Below are positions 27,330 to 35,286 of a DNA stretch of 64,000 nucleotides, one piece after another. Positions within the stretch are counted from its first letter, which is position 1; each line of letters starts with the position of its first letter. Below the pieces are notes generated by a model. The model saw only the letters and a list, made by a program, of their open reading frames with translations. It ran no database searches and was not told the origin of the DNA. A program made the position numbers and the translations under genes. The stretch is from Parapusillimonas granuli (GTDB taxonomy: Bacteria; Pseudomonadota; Gammaproteobacteria; Burkholderiales; Burkholderiaceae_B): NCBI RefSeq assembly GCF_013416525.1, contig NZ_JACCEM010000003.1:1-64000 (forward strand), written 5' to 3'.

Positions 27330-28115
27330 ATGGCTGCTGCGCCGCATATTCTATTGGTGGACGATAGCCCCGACGAATTGCGGCTGCTCGTCGAGGCATT
27401 GCGCGGCTGCGAATTCCGCCTCAGTGTGGCCTTCGACGGCGTGCAGGGCTACGAGCGCGCCGTCGCCCGCCTGCCCGATCTCATCCTGCTCGATGTCCGC
27501 ATGCCCAGGCAGGACGGCTTCGTGACCTGCCGCCAACTGAAGGCCAATCCCCGTACCGCCCACGTGCCGGTCATCTTTCTCAGCGCCGCCTCCGACCGCG
27601 ACGAGCGCCTCGAAGGCCTGAACGCCGGCGCCGTCGACTACGTGCTCAAGCCGTTCTGGCCCGAAGAAGTCCTGGCCCGCATACGCGTGCACCTTAAGTA
27701 CGCCGGCGCCGTCGGCGCCCAACCGGCGGTCGTTCCCGTGGTGGCGGAAAACCGGCCGCTCCGGAGCGAGGACGAGGTCCTGGTCCAGGCCGCCAAGCGC
27801 TATCTGGCCGAGAAGCTGGCTTATCCGCCCGGGCTGCAGGAACTGGCCCAGCTGCTGGGCACCAACGAGAAGCGGCTCACCCGGGCGTTCCGCAAGGTCT
27901 GTGGCACGACCGTCTTTGCCTACCTGCGCGGGTTGCGCATGAAAACGGCCGAGCGCCTGCTGTGCGAAACCTCGCTCAGCATCATCGCGATTTCCGAAGA
28001 GCTCGGGTTTTCCAGCGCGGCCAATTTCGCCACGGCCTTCCTGGAATACGCGGGTTCCTCGCCTTCGGTATACCGCGCGCAAAACGGCTCGGCCACCCAG
28101 CCCGAAATGGTTTAG
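27330..28115 (+). CDS. Response regulator with AraC-type DNA-binding domain
   Basis: A 261-residue regulator. The receiver domain (residues 5-120) has the acidic pair DD11-12, phospho-acceptor Asp55 in LILLDVRMP and Lys107 in YVLKPFWP. The C-terminal AraC/XylS HTH pair (about 150-255) shows LQELAQLLGTNEKRLTRAFRK and IAISEELGFSSAANFATAFLEYAG (in parts). The ATG at 27330 has AAGGA 9 nt upstream; a TTG at 27321 is less likely. It is divergent from the 7TM kinase, its likely cognate sensor. Its TAG stop is the first arm of repeat copy A. Confidence 0.93.
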   Translation: MAAAPHILLVDDSPDELRLLVEALRGCEFRLSVAFDGVQGYERAVARLPDLILLDVRMPRQDGFVTCRQLKANPRTAHVPVIFLSAASDRDERLEGLNAGAVDYVLKPFWPEEVLARIRVHLKYAGAVGAQPAVVPVVAENRPLRSEDEVLVQAAKRYLAEKLAYPPGLQELAQLLGTNEKRLTRAFRKVCGTTVFAYLRGLRMKTAERLLCETSLSIIAISEELGFSSAANFATAFLEYAGSSPSVYRAQNGSATQPEMV

Positions 28116-28141
28116 GGCCTTTTGGCCTCGACAGGCCGCTA
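28113..28141. repeat. Intergenic palindromic repeat, copy A
   Basis: TAGGGCCT (28113-28120) and AGGCCGCTA (28133-28141) flank TTTGGCCTCGAC. It is one of five related elements in the window. The left arm provides the TAG stop codon of the AraC-type response regulator. Confidence 0.75.
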
Positions 28142-28245
28142 AGCAGCGGCGGCGGCTGTTTTGATGCATCTTAATTCCGGCAGGCAATGGAAAATGTCCG
28201 CGTGGCAAAGCAGGCTTGCGCGCGCTTTACCCTAAATTGCCCTGC

Positions 28246-29700
28246 ATGAACGCGATCAACACATATTTCGACCGTCACTACAGGAAAGCCGACCGCACCA
28301 TGCTGGGCGTGCTTTGGCTGCTTCTGCTGCTGGCATTCGGCCTGGCGCCCATGCACGACACGATCAAGTGGGCGGCGCTGGTCGGCGTGCCCGTCGTGCT
28401 GGCGGTCACGGCCATGGTGTTCCTGCTGCCGGCGCGCCTGGCCACACGCTGCGCCATGGCGGCGGCGTTCATGGTAATGACCGGTCTGCACATCCACCAG
28501 GCGAACGGCGTCACGGAACTGCATTTCGGCGTGTTCGTCCTGCTGGCGGTGCTGCTCAGCTATCGCGACTGGGTGGTCATCATCGTGGCGGCCGGCGTCA
28601 TTGCCGTGCATCACTTCAGCTTCAACTATCTTCAAACCCTGGGCTACGGCGTCATCTGCTTCACCGAACCGGGCTTTTCGCGGGTGCTGGTCCATGCGGC
28701 TTATGTGGTGGTCGAATCGGCCATACTTTGCTATGTGGCGCTGTGGATGAAGCGCGACGCATTGCAGGCGGCCGAGCTGCACGTGCTGGTCGACACCTTG
28801 CGCGGGACGGACGCCGGCAAGATCAATCTGTCGCTGCGGCGGGTCCAGGCGCAAACGCCCAGCGCTCAATCGCTCAGCCAGGCGCTGGGCGCGGTCTCGC
28901 AGGCGGTGGCGGGCGTGCGGGACGGCTCGCAATCCATTGTCCAGGCGGTCGGCCAGGTGGCCGACGGCAACCGCGTGCTGCACGAGCGCACCGGCGAACA
29001 ATCGGGCGCGGTGCAGACCGCCGTCTCGTCCATGGCGCAGCTGTCCGAGGCGGTGGAGCGGAACGCGGGGCGGGCGTCGGAAGCCAATACGCTCGTGGCG
29101 TCGGCCGCGGACCAGGCGCTGCAAAGCAACCAGACCGTCGCCGAACTGGTGAAAGCCATGGGGGACATCAGCGCGATTTCCGGCCAGATCGGCGAGATCG
29201 TCGCCGTGATCGACGGCATCGCGTTCCAGACCAATATCCTGGCGCTCAATGCGGGTGTCGAGGCGGCGCGAGCGGGCGAGCAGGGGCGCGGCTTCGCGGT
29301 GGTTGCCAGCGAGGTGCGCAGCCTGGCGCAGCGCAGCGCGAGCGCGGCGCAGGAAATCAAGTCGCTGATCGAGCATTCGGTATCGACCATTCAGCATGGC
29401 GGCGCGCTGGTCGAGCGCGCGGGCGCGGCCATGACGAGTCTTGCCGGTTCCGTCCAGGAGGTGGCCCAGGCTTTCGGCAGCATTGCGCGCTCCCATCAAG
29501 AGCAGGCCCAGGGGCTGGCCGACGCCAATCGCGCGATTCTGCGCATAGACGGCATAGCGGGGCAGAACGCCATGCTGGTCGAGCGCGTGAACGAGGCGAC
29601 GGAAGTCCTGCAGCGGCAGGCCGAGCGGCTGCGGGACATGGTGGATTCTTTCCAGCTGGATGACGCGGGAGCGGGCGTCCGGGCGCTGCCCGCGCGCTGA
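28246..29700 (+). CDS. Methyl-accepting chemotaxis protein with a six-helix membrane sensor
   Basis: A 484-residue chemoreceptor-type protein. Residues ~17-167 contain about six membrane helices and almost no periplasmic domain. His82, His84, Glu91, His93, His122 and His123 cluster at helix ends ([24 protein letters not shown]), which could bind a metal or heme. No HAMP domain is seen. The signalling hairpin (about 235-480) contains [20 protein letters not shown] and [20 protein letters not shown], so it should bind CheA/CheW. No C-terminal CheR-docking pentapeptide. The ATG at 28246 is preferred over an upstream TTG. Confidence 0.92.
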   Translation: MNAINTYFDRHYRKADRTMLGVLWLLLLLAFGLAPMHDTIKWAALVGVPVVLAVTAMVFLLPARLATRCAMAAAFMVMTGLHIHQANGVTELHFGVFVLLAVLLSYRDWVVIIVAAGVIAVHHFSFNYLQTLGYGVICFTEPGFSRVLVHAAYVVVESAILCYVALWMKRDALQAAELHVLVDTLRGTDAGKINLSLRRVQAQTPSAQSLSQALGAVSQAVAGVRDGSQSIVQAVGQVADGNRVLHERTGEQSGAVQTAVSSMAQLSEAVERNAGRASEANTLVASAADQALQSNQTVAELVKAMGDISAISGQIGEIVAVIDGIAFQTNILALNAGVEAARAGEQGRGFAVVASEVRSLAQRSASAAQEIKSLIEHSVSTIQHGGALVERAGAAMTSLAGSVQEVAQAFGSIARSHQEQAQGLADANRAILRIDGIAGQNAMLVERVNEATEVLQRQAERLRDMVDSFQLDDAGAGVRALPAR

Positions 29701-29740
29701 CACGCCCGGGGGCTCGGGGGCTCCGGGGCAAATGGACGGC

Positions 29741-29768
29741 CAGGGCCTCTTGACGCCAACAGGCCCTA
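29741..29768. repeat. Intergenic palindromic repeat, copy B
   Basis: CAGGGCCT (29741-29748) and AGGCCCTA (29761-29768) flank CTTGACGCCAAC. It lies between converging genes (chemoreceptor and DUF2061). The right arm, read on the minus strand, gives the TAG stop codon of the DUF2061 gene. Confidence 0.75.
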
Positions 29769-30002
29769 AGCGGCCGCGGCGGCCGAACCGCCGTTGCGGC
29801 TGCGGAACCAGGCCCTGGGCGCGGCCTTGCGCAGCCTGGCCCACAGCCGGTCGTGCAGGGGCAGCAGCACCACGTTGCAGACGGGTTCCACGATGGCCGC
29901 GAGCCCGCCCGTGGCCAACGAACCGGTGAACACATAGGTGATGGTGAAAGCCACCGACATGTGCAGTAGAACTTGGCTGGTTTTCTGTGCGAGCAGCAAC
30001 AT
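29766..30002 (-). CDS. DUF2061 small membrane protein
   Basis: A 78-residue protein with two membrane helices. The DUF2061 pattern is clear: KTSQVLLHMSVAFTITYVFTGS, AAIVEPVCNVVLLPLHDRLWARL, with the conserved TGS turn and the HxRxW box. The C-terminal ~20 residues are basic and end in an alanine run. A good ribosome site (GGAGG 6 nt upstream) supports the start at 30002. A Fur-box-like sequence lies 24-42 bp upstream of the start codon, suggesting iron-repressed expression. Function unknown. Confidence 0.85.
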   Translation of the reverse strand: MLLLAQKTSQVLLHMSVAFTITYVFTGSLATGGLAAIVEPVCNVVLLPLHDRLWARLRKAAPRAWFRSRNGGSAAAAA

Positions 30003-30025
30003 GGCGTCCTCCGTATATCATTGTG

Positions 30026-30044
30026 GGTAATGATAATCGGTCTC
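30026..30044 (-). promoter_or_regulatory. Candidate Fur box upstream of the DUF2061 gene
   Basis: GGTAATGATAATCGGTCTC matches 15 of 19 positions of the Fur consensus GATAATGATAATCATTATC, including 11 in a row (TAATGATAATC). It lies 24 bp upstream of the DUF2061 start, where a promoter is expected, and on the far side of the FmdE-like gene's end. Confidence 0.6.
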
Positions 30045-30154
30045 ATTAACGAGATACACTTGTTTTTTTGCATCGTTGCAATAGTGCAAATCTATTGCCG
30101 TTTTGCGAATTCAAATGAATGACTATGATGCGTGCGGCCAGGACGCCGGCGAGC

Positions 30155-30179
30155 GCTTGCGGCCCGGCGGGCCGCAAGC
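30155..30179 (-). terminator. Perfect 11-bp hairpin after the FmdE-like gene
   Basis: GCTTGCGGCCC (30155-30165) pairs with GGGCCGCAAGC (30169-30179) around a 3-nt loop, 8 nt after the stop codon of the leftward FmdE-like gene. It has no T-run in the transcribed direction, so it may act as a barrier or mRNA end rather than a classical intrinsic terminator. Confidence 0.5.
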
Positions 30180-30187
30180 CGGGACGG

Positions 30188-30787
30188 CTACGCGCAGGTG
30201 ATGAGGGCGGGATGGTCGGCGTTTTCCAGGATGCGGCGCACGCGGTCCTGCCAATTGAGGGCGAAGGAGCGTTTCAATTCTTCGCCGGCGTCGTCGGCCA
30301 GGATTCTTCGCAGGTCTGACATCAGGTCGGGGGCGCCCGGCACGTGCTGGGAATGGAAGCTCGTCACCACCTGGGCGCCCGTGTCCACCCGCGTGTAGCG
30401 GATGGAGCCGGGAATGGATGCGTTGAAGAACAGCAGGTTGCGGCGGTCGTACTTTCCGGCAAGGCCTTTGAAGCCGTTGTCGGCGGTGGCGCCGGTAATG
30501 AAGCTCACGACGTTGGCGATCACGCCGGTCACGCCGTTGGTCAGCTCGTCCTGGAAGTCGACGCGGATGCCGCCCCGCAGGGGCAGCTCTTCGCCGTAGA
30601 GCTTGCCCAGGGCGGCCCTGGTCATGAGGTAGGCGCCCGCGACGGTGGGGCAGGAATGGCCCGCCAGCTTGACCACGTCTGCGTAGGTGTATTCGATGAC
30701 GCCGCCCTGGGCGGCGCCCAGGAGCTCGGACAGCGGGTCGCGCATGAGGATGGTGGGGGCGCTGCGGAAGAAATCGGGGGCTTGCAT
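30188..30787 (-). CDS. FmdE-like protein
   Basis: A 199-residue cytoplasmic protein. Residues ~35-60 carry the FmdE-type motif with His44 and Cys46 in KLAGHSCPTVAG, the usual metal-binding start of this superfamily; the remaining zinc-ribbon cysteines of archaeal FmdE are not present. FmdE is associated with molybdenum formylmethanofuran dehydrogenase in methanogens, a pathway not expected here, so the function is open. The ATG at 30787 has GGAG 7 nt upstream; the frame extends 19 codons further without support. It is divergent from the iron ABC operon, which hints at a metal-related role. Confidence 0.75.
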   Translation of the reverse strand: MQAPDFFRSAPTILMRDPLSELLGAAQGGVIEYTYADVVKLAGHSCPTVAGAYLMTRAALGKLYGEELPLRGGIRVDFQDELTNGVTGVIANVVSFITGATADNGFKGLAGKYDRRNLLFFNASIPGSIRYTRVDTGAQVVTSFHSQHVPGAPDLMSDLRRILADDAGEELKRSFALNWQDRVRRILENADHPALITCA

Positions 30788-30997
30788 GGAGGGGCTCCGA
30801 AGATACGTGGATGTCATGGGCATCGGCATGGCCGGCTGCGCCATGACGAGCCACTATAGCGGCCGCCCCGGCGCAGCCGCGGGAAGCCCGGGCGCATGGC
30901 ATGGGTATAGGGCTGCGCCGGGCCGGAGGCTTGCGTTGACGCAAAAGATGCCGGCCGTCCTTTGACATGCGGTGCCGCCGCTGCAATATAATCGCGC

Positions 30998-31016
30998 CTA
31001 TATAATAATCATTTTC
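30998..31016 (+). promoter_or_regulatory. Candidate Fur box upstream of the iron ABC operon
   Basis: The right half AATCATTTTC (31007-31016) matches 9 of 10 consensus positions; the left half matches 4 of 9, for 13 of 19 overall. The region TATAATAATCATTTTCATTC is the only AT-rich stretch between the divergent FmdE-like and FecB-like genes and lies 50 bp before the FecB-like start. Confidence 0.5.
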
Positions 31017-31066
31017 ATTCGTGTTGGCAGTGAAGCCGCCAACGCGGTCACTCGGAGGTTCCGGTT

Positions 31067-32014
31067 TTGCCCGCATCGCTATCTATGAATAAACGCCTGC
31101 CGACCGCGGCATGGGCCCTGGTTCTCATGGTCGCCGCCCTGTGCTGGGTCTTGTGGCCGGCCATCGCCGGGGCGGAATCCGCCCGCAGCATCGAATCGGC
31201 CTACGGGCCCGCCAAGGTGCAAGGCACGCCCAAGCGCATCGTCGCCTTGAACGAATCGGCGCTGGACACCGCGCTGGCCCTCGGCCTGAAGCCGGTCGGC
31301 ACCGTCGCCGCGCGCGGCGGCGACGCCGTCTCGGTGTACCTGCAGGAAAAAGCCGGCAAAATCGGCATCGTCGGCACGACGCGCGAATACAACCTGGAAT
31401 CCATCCTGGCGCAGCAACCCGACCTGATTCTGGCCGCCGCCGGCCTGAACAAGGAAATCTACGCGAAGCTGAGCATGCTTGCGCCCACGGTCGTCGCGCC
31501 CCATTCCGGCCTGGAAGACTGGCGCAAGAACGTTCGCCTGTACGCCCAGGCCATGAACCGCGGCGAGCAGGCCGAACAGGCCCTGGCCGAACTGGACGGC
31601 CGCATCGGCGCCCTGCGCGCCAAGCTGCCGGCCGGCACCACGGTGTCGGTGGCGCGCTGGAATCCCCAGGGCCCCATCCTCATGTCCAGCAAGATATTCA
31701 CGGGGCAGATCCTCGGCCAGCTGGGCCTGAAGGCGCCGCCGCTCGCCGAAGACCTCGGGGACCGTCCGCACAGCGACGTCCTGAGCCTTGAAAACCTCAG
31801 CAAGATCGACGCCGACTGGCTGTTCCTGGCCACCCTGAACGCCAAGGGCCAGGAAACCCTGGACGCCGCCCGCACGCAGCCGGCCTTCACCCGCCTGGAA
31901 GCCGTCAAGAAGGGGCATGCCGTCACGGTGGACGGCCAGGTCTGGACCAGCAGCACCGGCATCCTCGCCGCAAACCGCATTCTCACGGACATCGAGAAGG
32001 TTCTGCTGCCCTGA
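31067..32014 (+). CDS. Iron-siderophore/heme ABC transporter binding protein (FecB/HmuT-like)
   Basis: Periplasmic receptor of a class II iron-chelate importer, 315 residues. Signal peptide to about residue 36 (cleavage near AGA-ES). Typical features: GPAKVQGTPKRIVALNESAL, ALDTALALGLKPVGT, YNLESILAQQPDLILAA and the long bridging helix between lobes. The start is a TTG at 31067 with GGAGG 8 nt upstream; the first ATG (31085) is 26 nt from that site and so less likely. First gene of a four-gene operon with a Fur-box-like sequence upstream. The chelate (siderophore or heme) cannot be decided. Confidence 0.9.
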   Translation: MPASLSMNKRLPTAAWALVLMVAALCWVLWPAIAGAESARSIESAYGPAKVQGTPKRIVALNESALDTALALGLKPVGTVAARGGDAVSVYLQEKAGKIGIVGTTREYNLESILAQQPDLILAAAGLNKEIYAKLSMLAPTVVAPHSGLEDWRKNVRLYAQAMNRGEQAEQALAELDGRIGALRAKLPAGTTVSVARWNPQGPILMSSKIFTGQILGQLGLKAPPLAEDLGDRPHSDVLSLENLSKIDADWLFLATLNAKGQETLDAARTQPAFTRLEAVKKGHAVTVDGQVWTSSTGILAANRILTDIEKVLLP

Positions 32015-33036
32015 TGGACTCCATCCCGGGCGCATGCCGCGCCAGGCGGCCCCTGCGCCGCGCCATGCTCGGCATGGCTTTGCTGCTGACCGCGCTCTCC
32101 TTCGCCAGCCTCGGCTATGGCGCGGGAGACGTCTCGTTCGCGCAGGCCATGCAGGTGCTGGCGGGCGCCGGCCGGGACTCCGACGCTGGCTTCGTGGTGA
32201 CGCAGCTGCGCCTGCCCCGCACGATACTCGCCATGATCGTGGGCGCCGCGCTGGGCGCGGCCGGGGTCGTCCTGCAGGCGGCGACGCGCAATCCTCTGGC
32301 TGAGCCGGGGCTGCTCGGGGTCAGCGCCGGGGCGTCGTTCGCCGTGGTGCTGGCCATCAGCCTGGGCGCCGGGGCCGCCACGCTGCACCTGGGCATCGCT
32401 GTGCTGGGCGCCCTGGTCGGCTGTCTGCTGGTGCTGCTCGTGACGCAAGTCAGCGACGTCGGGGACGACCCGGTGCGCCTGGTGCTGGCCGGGGCGGCTT
32501 TCTCGGGGATACTGATGTCGATCAGCACCCTCATCCTTCTTTACGACCAGCGCACGGCCGACGAGATCCGGTTCTGGATCATCGGCGCGCTGGGCGGGCG
32601 CTCGGCGGCCACGCTCTACTGGAGCGCGCCGGGCTTGTTGGCGGGCTTGTTGATGCTGCTGCCCGCCGTCCGGCCGCTGGCGGCGCTGGCGCTGGGGGAA
32701 AAGGTCGCAACCGGCCTGGGCCACCATCCGCGCGCGACCCGGGTCTGGGCGCTGATCAGCGTCGCCGTCCTGGTCGGCACGGCGACCGCCGCGGCGGGGC
32801 CCATCGCCTTCGTGGGCCTGGTCGTGCCCTTCGTGGCGCGCCGGTTCGTGGGGCCGGACATCCGCCGCACGCTGGGGCTGTCGCTGCTGATCGGTCCCGT
32901 GGTGGTGATGTTCTCCGACATCGTGTCGCGCCTGGTGGTCAAGCCTTACGAGCTGCCCATAGGCGTGGTCACCGCCATGGTCGGGGCGCCGGTCCTGATC
33001 GCCATCGTCCGCAGCCACAGGCTGCCGAGGCTCTGA
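32014..33036 (+). CDS. FecCD-family iron ABC transporter permease
   Basis: Inner-membrane permease, 340 residues, about ten helices. FecCD motifs: LRLPRTILAMIVGAALGAAGVVLQAATRNPLAEPG (in parts: RLPRTILAM, QAATRNPLAEPGLLGVSAGA) and AGPIAFVGLVVPF. The start overlaps the binding-protein stop (TGATG), and the next permease starts directly after its stop. The two permeases probably form a heterodimer. Confidence 0.94.
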   Translation: MDSIPGACRARRPLRRAMLGMALLLTALSFASLGYGAGDVSFAQAMQVLAGAGRDSDAGFVVTQLRLPRTILAMIVGAALGAAGVVLQAATRNPLAEPGLLGVSAGASFAVVLAISLGAGAATLHLGIAVLGALVGCLLVLLVTQVSDVGDDPVRLVLAGAAFSGILMSISTLILLYDQRTADEIRFWIIGALGGRSAATLYWSAPGLLAGLLMLLPAVRPLAALALGEKVATGLGHHPRATRVWALISVAVLVGTATAAAGPIAFVGLVVPFVARRFVGPDIRRTLGLSLLIGPVVVMFSDIVSRLVVKPYELPIGVVTAMVGAPVLIAIVRSHRLPRL

Positions 33037-34113
33037 ATGCATACCCGGGCTTCTTCGGCGCTTGCCACGGCATTTCCGCCGCCCGCCGGCTATTGGGCCT
33101 TGTCGGCCGGCGCCGGCCGGGTGCTTTTCCACAAGCGCGGCGTTCTGGCGGCGCTGGGCCTGATGGTGCTGCTGACGGCGCTGGCCGGGGCGAGCCTGGC
33201 CTACGGCACCGCCGAACTGAGCCCCTGGGACGCCTTGCGCGCCATCCTGGGCCAGGGCGAGCCCAAGCATGTTTTCCTGATAAAAGAGCTGCGCTTGCCC
33301 AGGCTGGCGGCCGGCCTGCTGAGCGGGGCGGCGCTGGGCGTGGCGGGCTGCCTGCTGCAGACGCTGGCGCACAACCGCCTGGCGACGCCGGGCATCATCG
33401 GCATCGACGACGGGGCCAGCGCCTTCGCGGTCGCGTCCATCATCGCGGTTCCCACCAGCCTCGCGCCCTCCGCCCTCGCCCTGATGGGCGCGGCCACGGC
33501 CACGGCGCTGGTGTTCGGCCTGAGCGGCGGCTCCGGCTCCAAGGGCTACCGCTTCATCGTCGTGGGCATCGCGGTCGGCGCCGTATTCGGCGCGCTCACC
33601 AATCTGATGCTGGCCCGCAGCGACATGGACAGCGCCAATCTCGCCTATCCCTGGACGGTGGGCAGCCTGAACGCGCGTCCCGCCCAGGCGGTGTGGCTGC
33701 TGGCCATGGGCCTGCTGGTATGCCTGCCGGCCGCCAAGTATCTCGGCCGCGCCCTGAATGTGCTGCGCTTCTCCGAGCCGGTGGCCGTGGGCCTGGGCGT
33801 CGCCCTGCGCCGGACGCGGGCCCTGACCCTGGTCGTCACGGTCGTGCTGACGGCGCTCGGCGTGGCGGTGGTGGGGCCCGTGGGCCTGATCGCCCTGGCC
33901 GCGCCGGAAATGGCCCGGCAACTGGCGGGCAGGCAGGGCGTGCCCATCATCGGGGCCGCCTTGTCTGGCGCGCTGCTGATGGCGCTGGCCGACTGGGTGG
34001 GCCGCAGCGCTTTCGCTCCCATAGAAATACCGGTGGGCGTGATCACGGCGGTGGTGGGCGGGCCTTACCTGCTTTGGATATTGCTGCGCCGGCCGGACCG
34101 GAGAATTGGATGA
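33037..34113 (+). CDS. FecCD-family iron ABC transporter permease
   Basis: Second permease, 358 residues, about ten helices after a ~35-residue cytoplasmic N-terminus. Motifs: ELRLPRLAAGLLSGAALGVAG, LLQTLAHNRLATPGIIGIDDGAS (in parts) and VVGPVGLIALAAPEMAR. Zero-base spacing from the previous gene and a 4-bp ATGA overlap with the ATPase gene indicate tight coupling. Confidence 0.93.
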   Translation: MHTRASSALATAFPPPAGYWALSAGAGRVLFHKRGVLAALGLMVLLTALAGASLAYGTAELSPWDALRAILGQGEPKHVFLIKELRLPRLAAGLLSGAALGVAGCLLQTLAHNRLATPGIIGIDDGASAFAVASIIAVPTSLAPSALALMGAATATALVFGLSGGSGSKGYRFIVVGIAVGAVFGALTNLMLARSDMDSANLAYPWTVGSLNARPAQAVWLLAMGLLVCLPAAKYLGRALNVLRFSEPVAVGLGVALRRTRALTLVVTVVLTALGVAVVGPVGLIALAAPEMARQLAGRQGVPIIGAALSGALLMALADWVGRSAFAPIEIPVGVITAVVGGPYLLWILLRRPDRRIG

Positions 34114-34955
34114 GCACATCGCATTTATTCACTGAACTCGTCGCGGAAACGGCGGGCGCCAACCTAGAGGCGCGCGAGCTGAGCCTGGGCTACGGCGACA
34201 CGACCATCGTCAAGGAGCTGTCCCTGCGCATACCACGAGGCAAGGTGACCGCCATCGTCGGCCCCAATGGCTGCGGGAAATCGACGCTGCTGGCGGGGCT
34301 GTCGCGCCTGCACAAGCCGTCGCATGGCGCGGTGCTGCTCAACGGCAAGGCCATTGCCGGCATGTCGTCCCGCGAGGTGGCGCGCCAGCTCGCGCTATTG
34401 CCGCAAGAGGCGACGGCGCCCGACGGCCTGACCGTGTCGGAACTGATACAGTTCGGGCGGCAGCCGCACCAGGGCGTGCTGCGCCAGTGGTCGCGGCAGG
34501 ACCACGACATCGTCCGCGATGCGCTGGCGGCCACGAATCTGGTGGACCTGGCCGATCGCCCGCTGGAATCGATGTCCGGCGGCCAGCGCCAGCGGGCATG
34601 GATCGCGATGGCGATCGCGCAGGCGACGCCCTTGCTGCTGCTGGACGAACCGACGTCCGCGCTGGACCTGGGCCACCAGATCGAGGTGTTCGAGCTCATC
34701 CGGGAACTGGCCGGGTCGGGCAAGACCATCGTCATGGTGGTGCACGATCTGACGAGCGCGTGCCGCTATGCCGACCACATCGTGGCCATGCTGGACGGCG
34801 CCATCATCGCCCAGGGCGCGCCGCTGGACGTGGTCACGTCGGAACTGGTCGAGCGGCTATATGGCGTCAGCTGCGTGCTGATCCGGGACCCTCGTTCCGG
34901 CACCCCTTTGATCGCCGGCATAGAGCGCGCCGCCCAGCCCGGATCCGGGCGCTGA
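34110..34955 (+). CDS. Iron-siderophore ABC transporter ATPase (FepC/FecE type)
   Basis: Cytoplasmic ATPase, 281 residues. Walker A GPNGCGKS, Q-loop LPQEATAPDGLTVSELIQFGR, signature SMSGGQRQRAWIAMAIAQ, Walker [15 protein letters not shown] and switch His in MVVHDL. The short N-terminal leader SHLFTELVAET is longer than usual by about 15 residues. It closes the iron uptake operon. Confidence 0.95.
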   Translation: MSTSHLFTELVAETAGANLEARELSLGYGDTTIVKELSLRIPRGKVTAIVGPNGCGKSTLLAGLSRLHKPSHGAVLLNGKAIAGMSSREVARQLALLPQEATAPDGLTVSELIQFGRQPHQGVLRQWSRQDHDIVRDALAATNLVDLADRPLESMSGGQRQRAWIAMAIAQATPLLLLDEPTSALDLGHQIEVFELIRELAGSGKTIVMVVHDLTSACRYADHIVAMLDGAIIAQGAPLDVVTSELVERLYGVSCVLIRDPRSGTPLIAGIERAAQPGSGR

Positions 34956-35005
34956 CGGGCCTGGAGGCTACAATACCGCTCTCGGAATGGAATGGCGGGT
35001 GTCGC

Positions 35006-35215
35006 GTGGATCCGGAACAACGGCTGGTCGAGATCGAAATCAAGCTGACGGCCCAGGAAGACCTGGTGCAGGAGCTGAACCGGCAGGTTTACCTGCAGCA
35101 GCGCCAGATCGATGAATTGCGCGCCTTGTGCACGGCTCTGGTGAAGCGCCTCGAACAGGCGCGGCATGAAGGCGGCGCCGATCCCTACACTCCCGAAAAA
35201 CCCCCTCATTATTGA
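35006..35215 (+). CDS. slyX: SlyX family protein
   Basis: A 69-residue coiled-coil protein with the SlyX pattern: EQRLVEIEIKLTAQEDLVQELN, a heptad-rich helix to about residue 52, and the diagnostic C-terminus PPHY. E. coli SlyX has 72 residues. The start is a GTG at 35006; no ATG exists in frame, and the reading frame upstream is antisense-like filler over the ATPase gene. Function of the family is unknown. It lies 50 bp after the iron ABC operon and is followed by repeat copy C. Confidence 0.88.
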   Translation: MDPEQRLVEIEIKLTAQEDLVQELNRQVYLQQRQIDELRALCTALVKRLEQARHEGGADPYTPEKPPHY

Positions 35216-35234
35216 TATTGAGGGGCCGGGCCCA

Positions 35235-35259
35235 AGGGCCTTTTGACGTCGACAGGCCA
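35235..35259. repeat. Intergenic palindromic repeat, copy C
   Basis: AAGGGCCT (35235-35242 region) and AGGCCA (35254-35259) flank TTTGACGTCGAC, the best-preserved core of the five copies. It lies 20 bp after the slyX stop and 28 bp before the MFS start. This is the only copy that does not supply a stop codon. Confidence 0.78.
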
Positions 35260-35286
35260 CGGCCCCGTCGACACGGCGGGCGAGGA

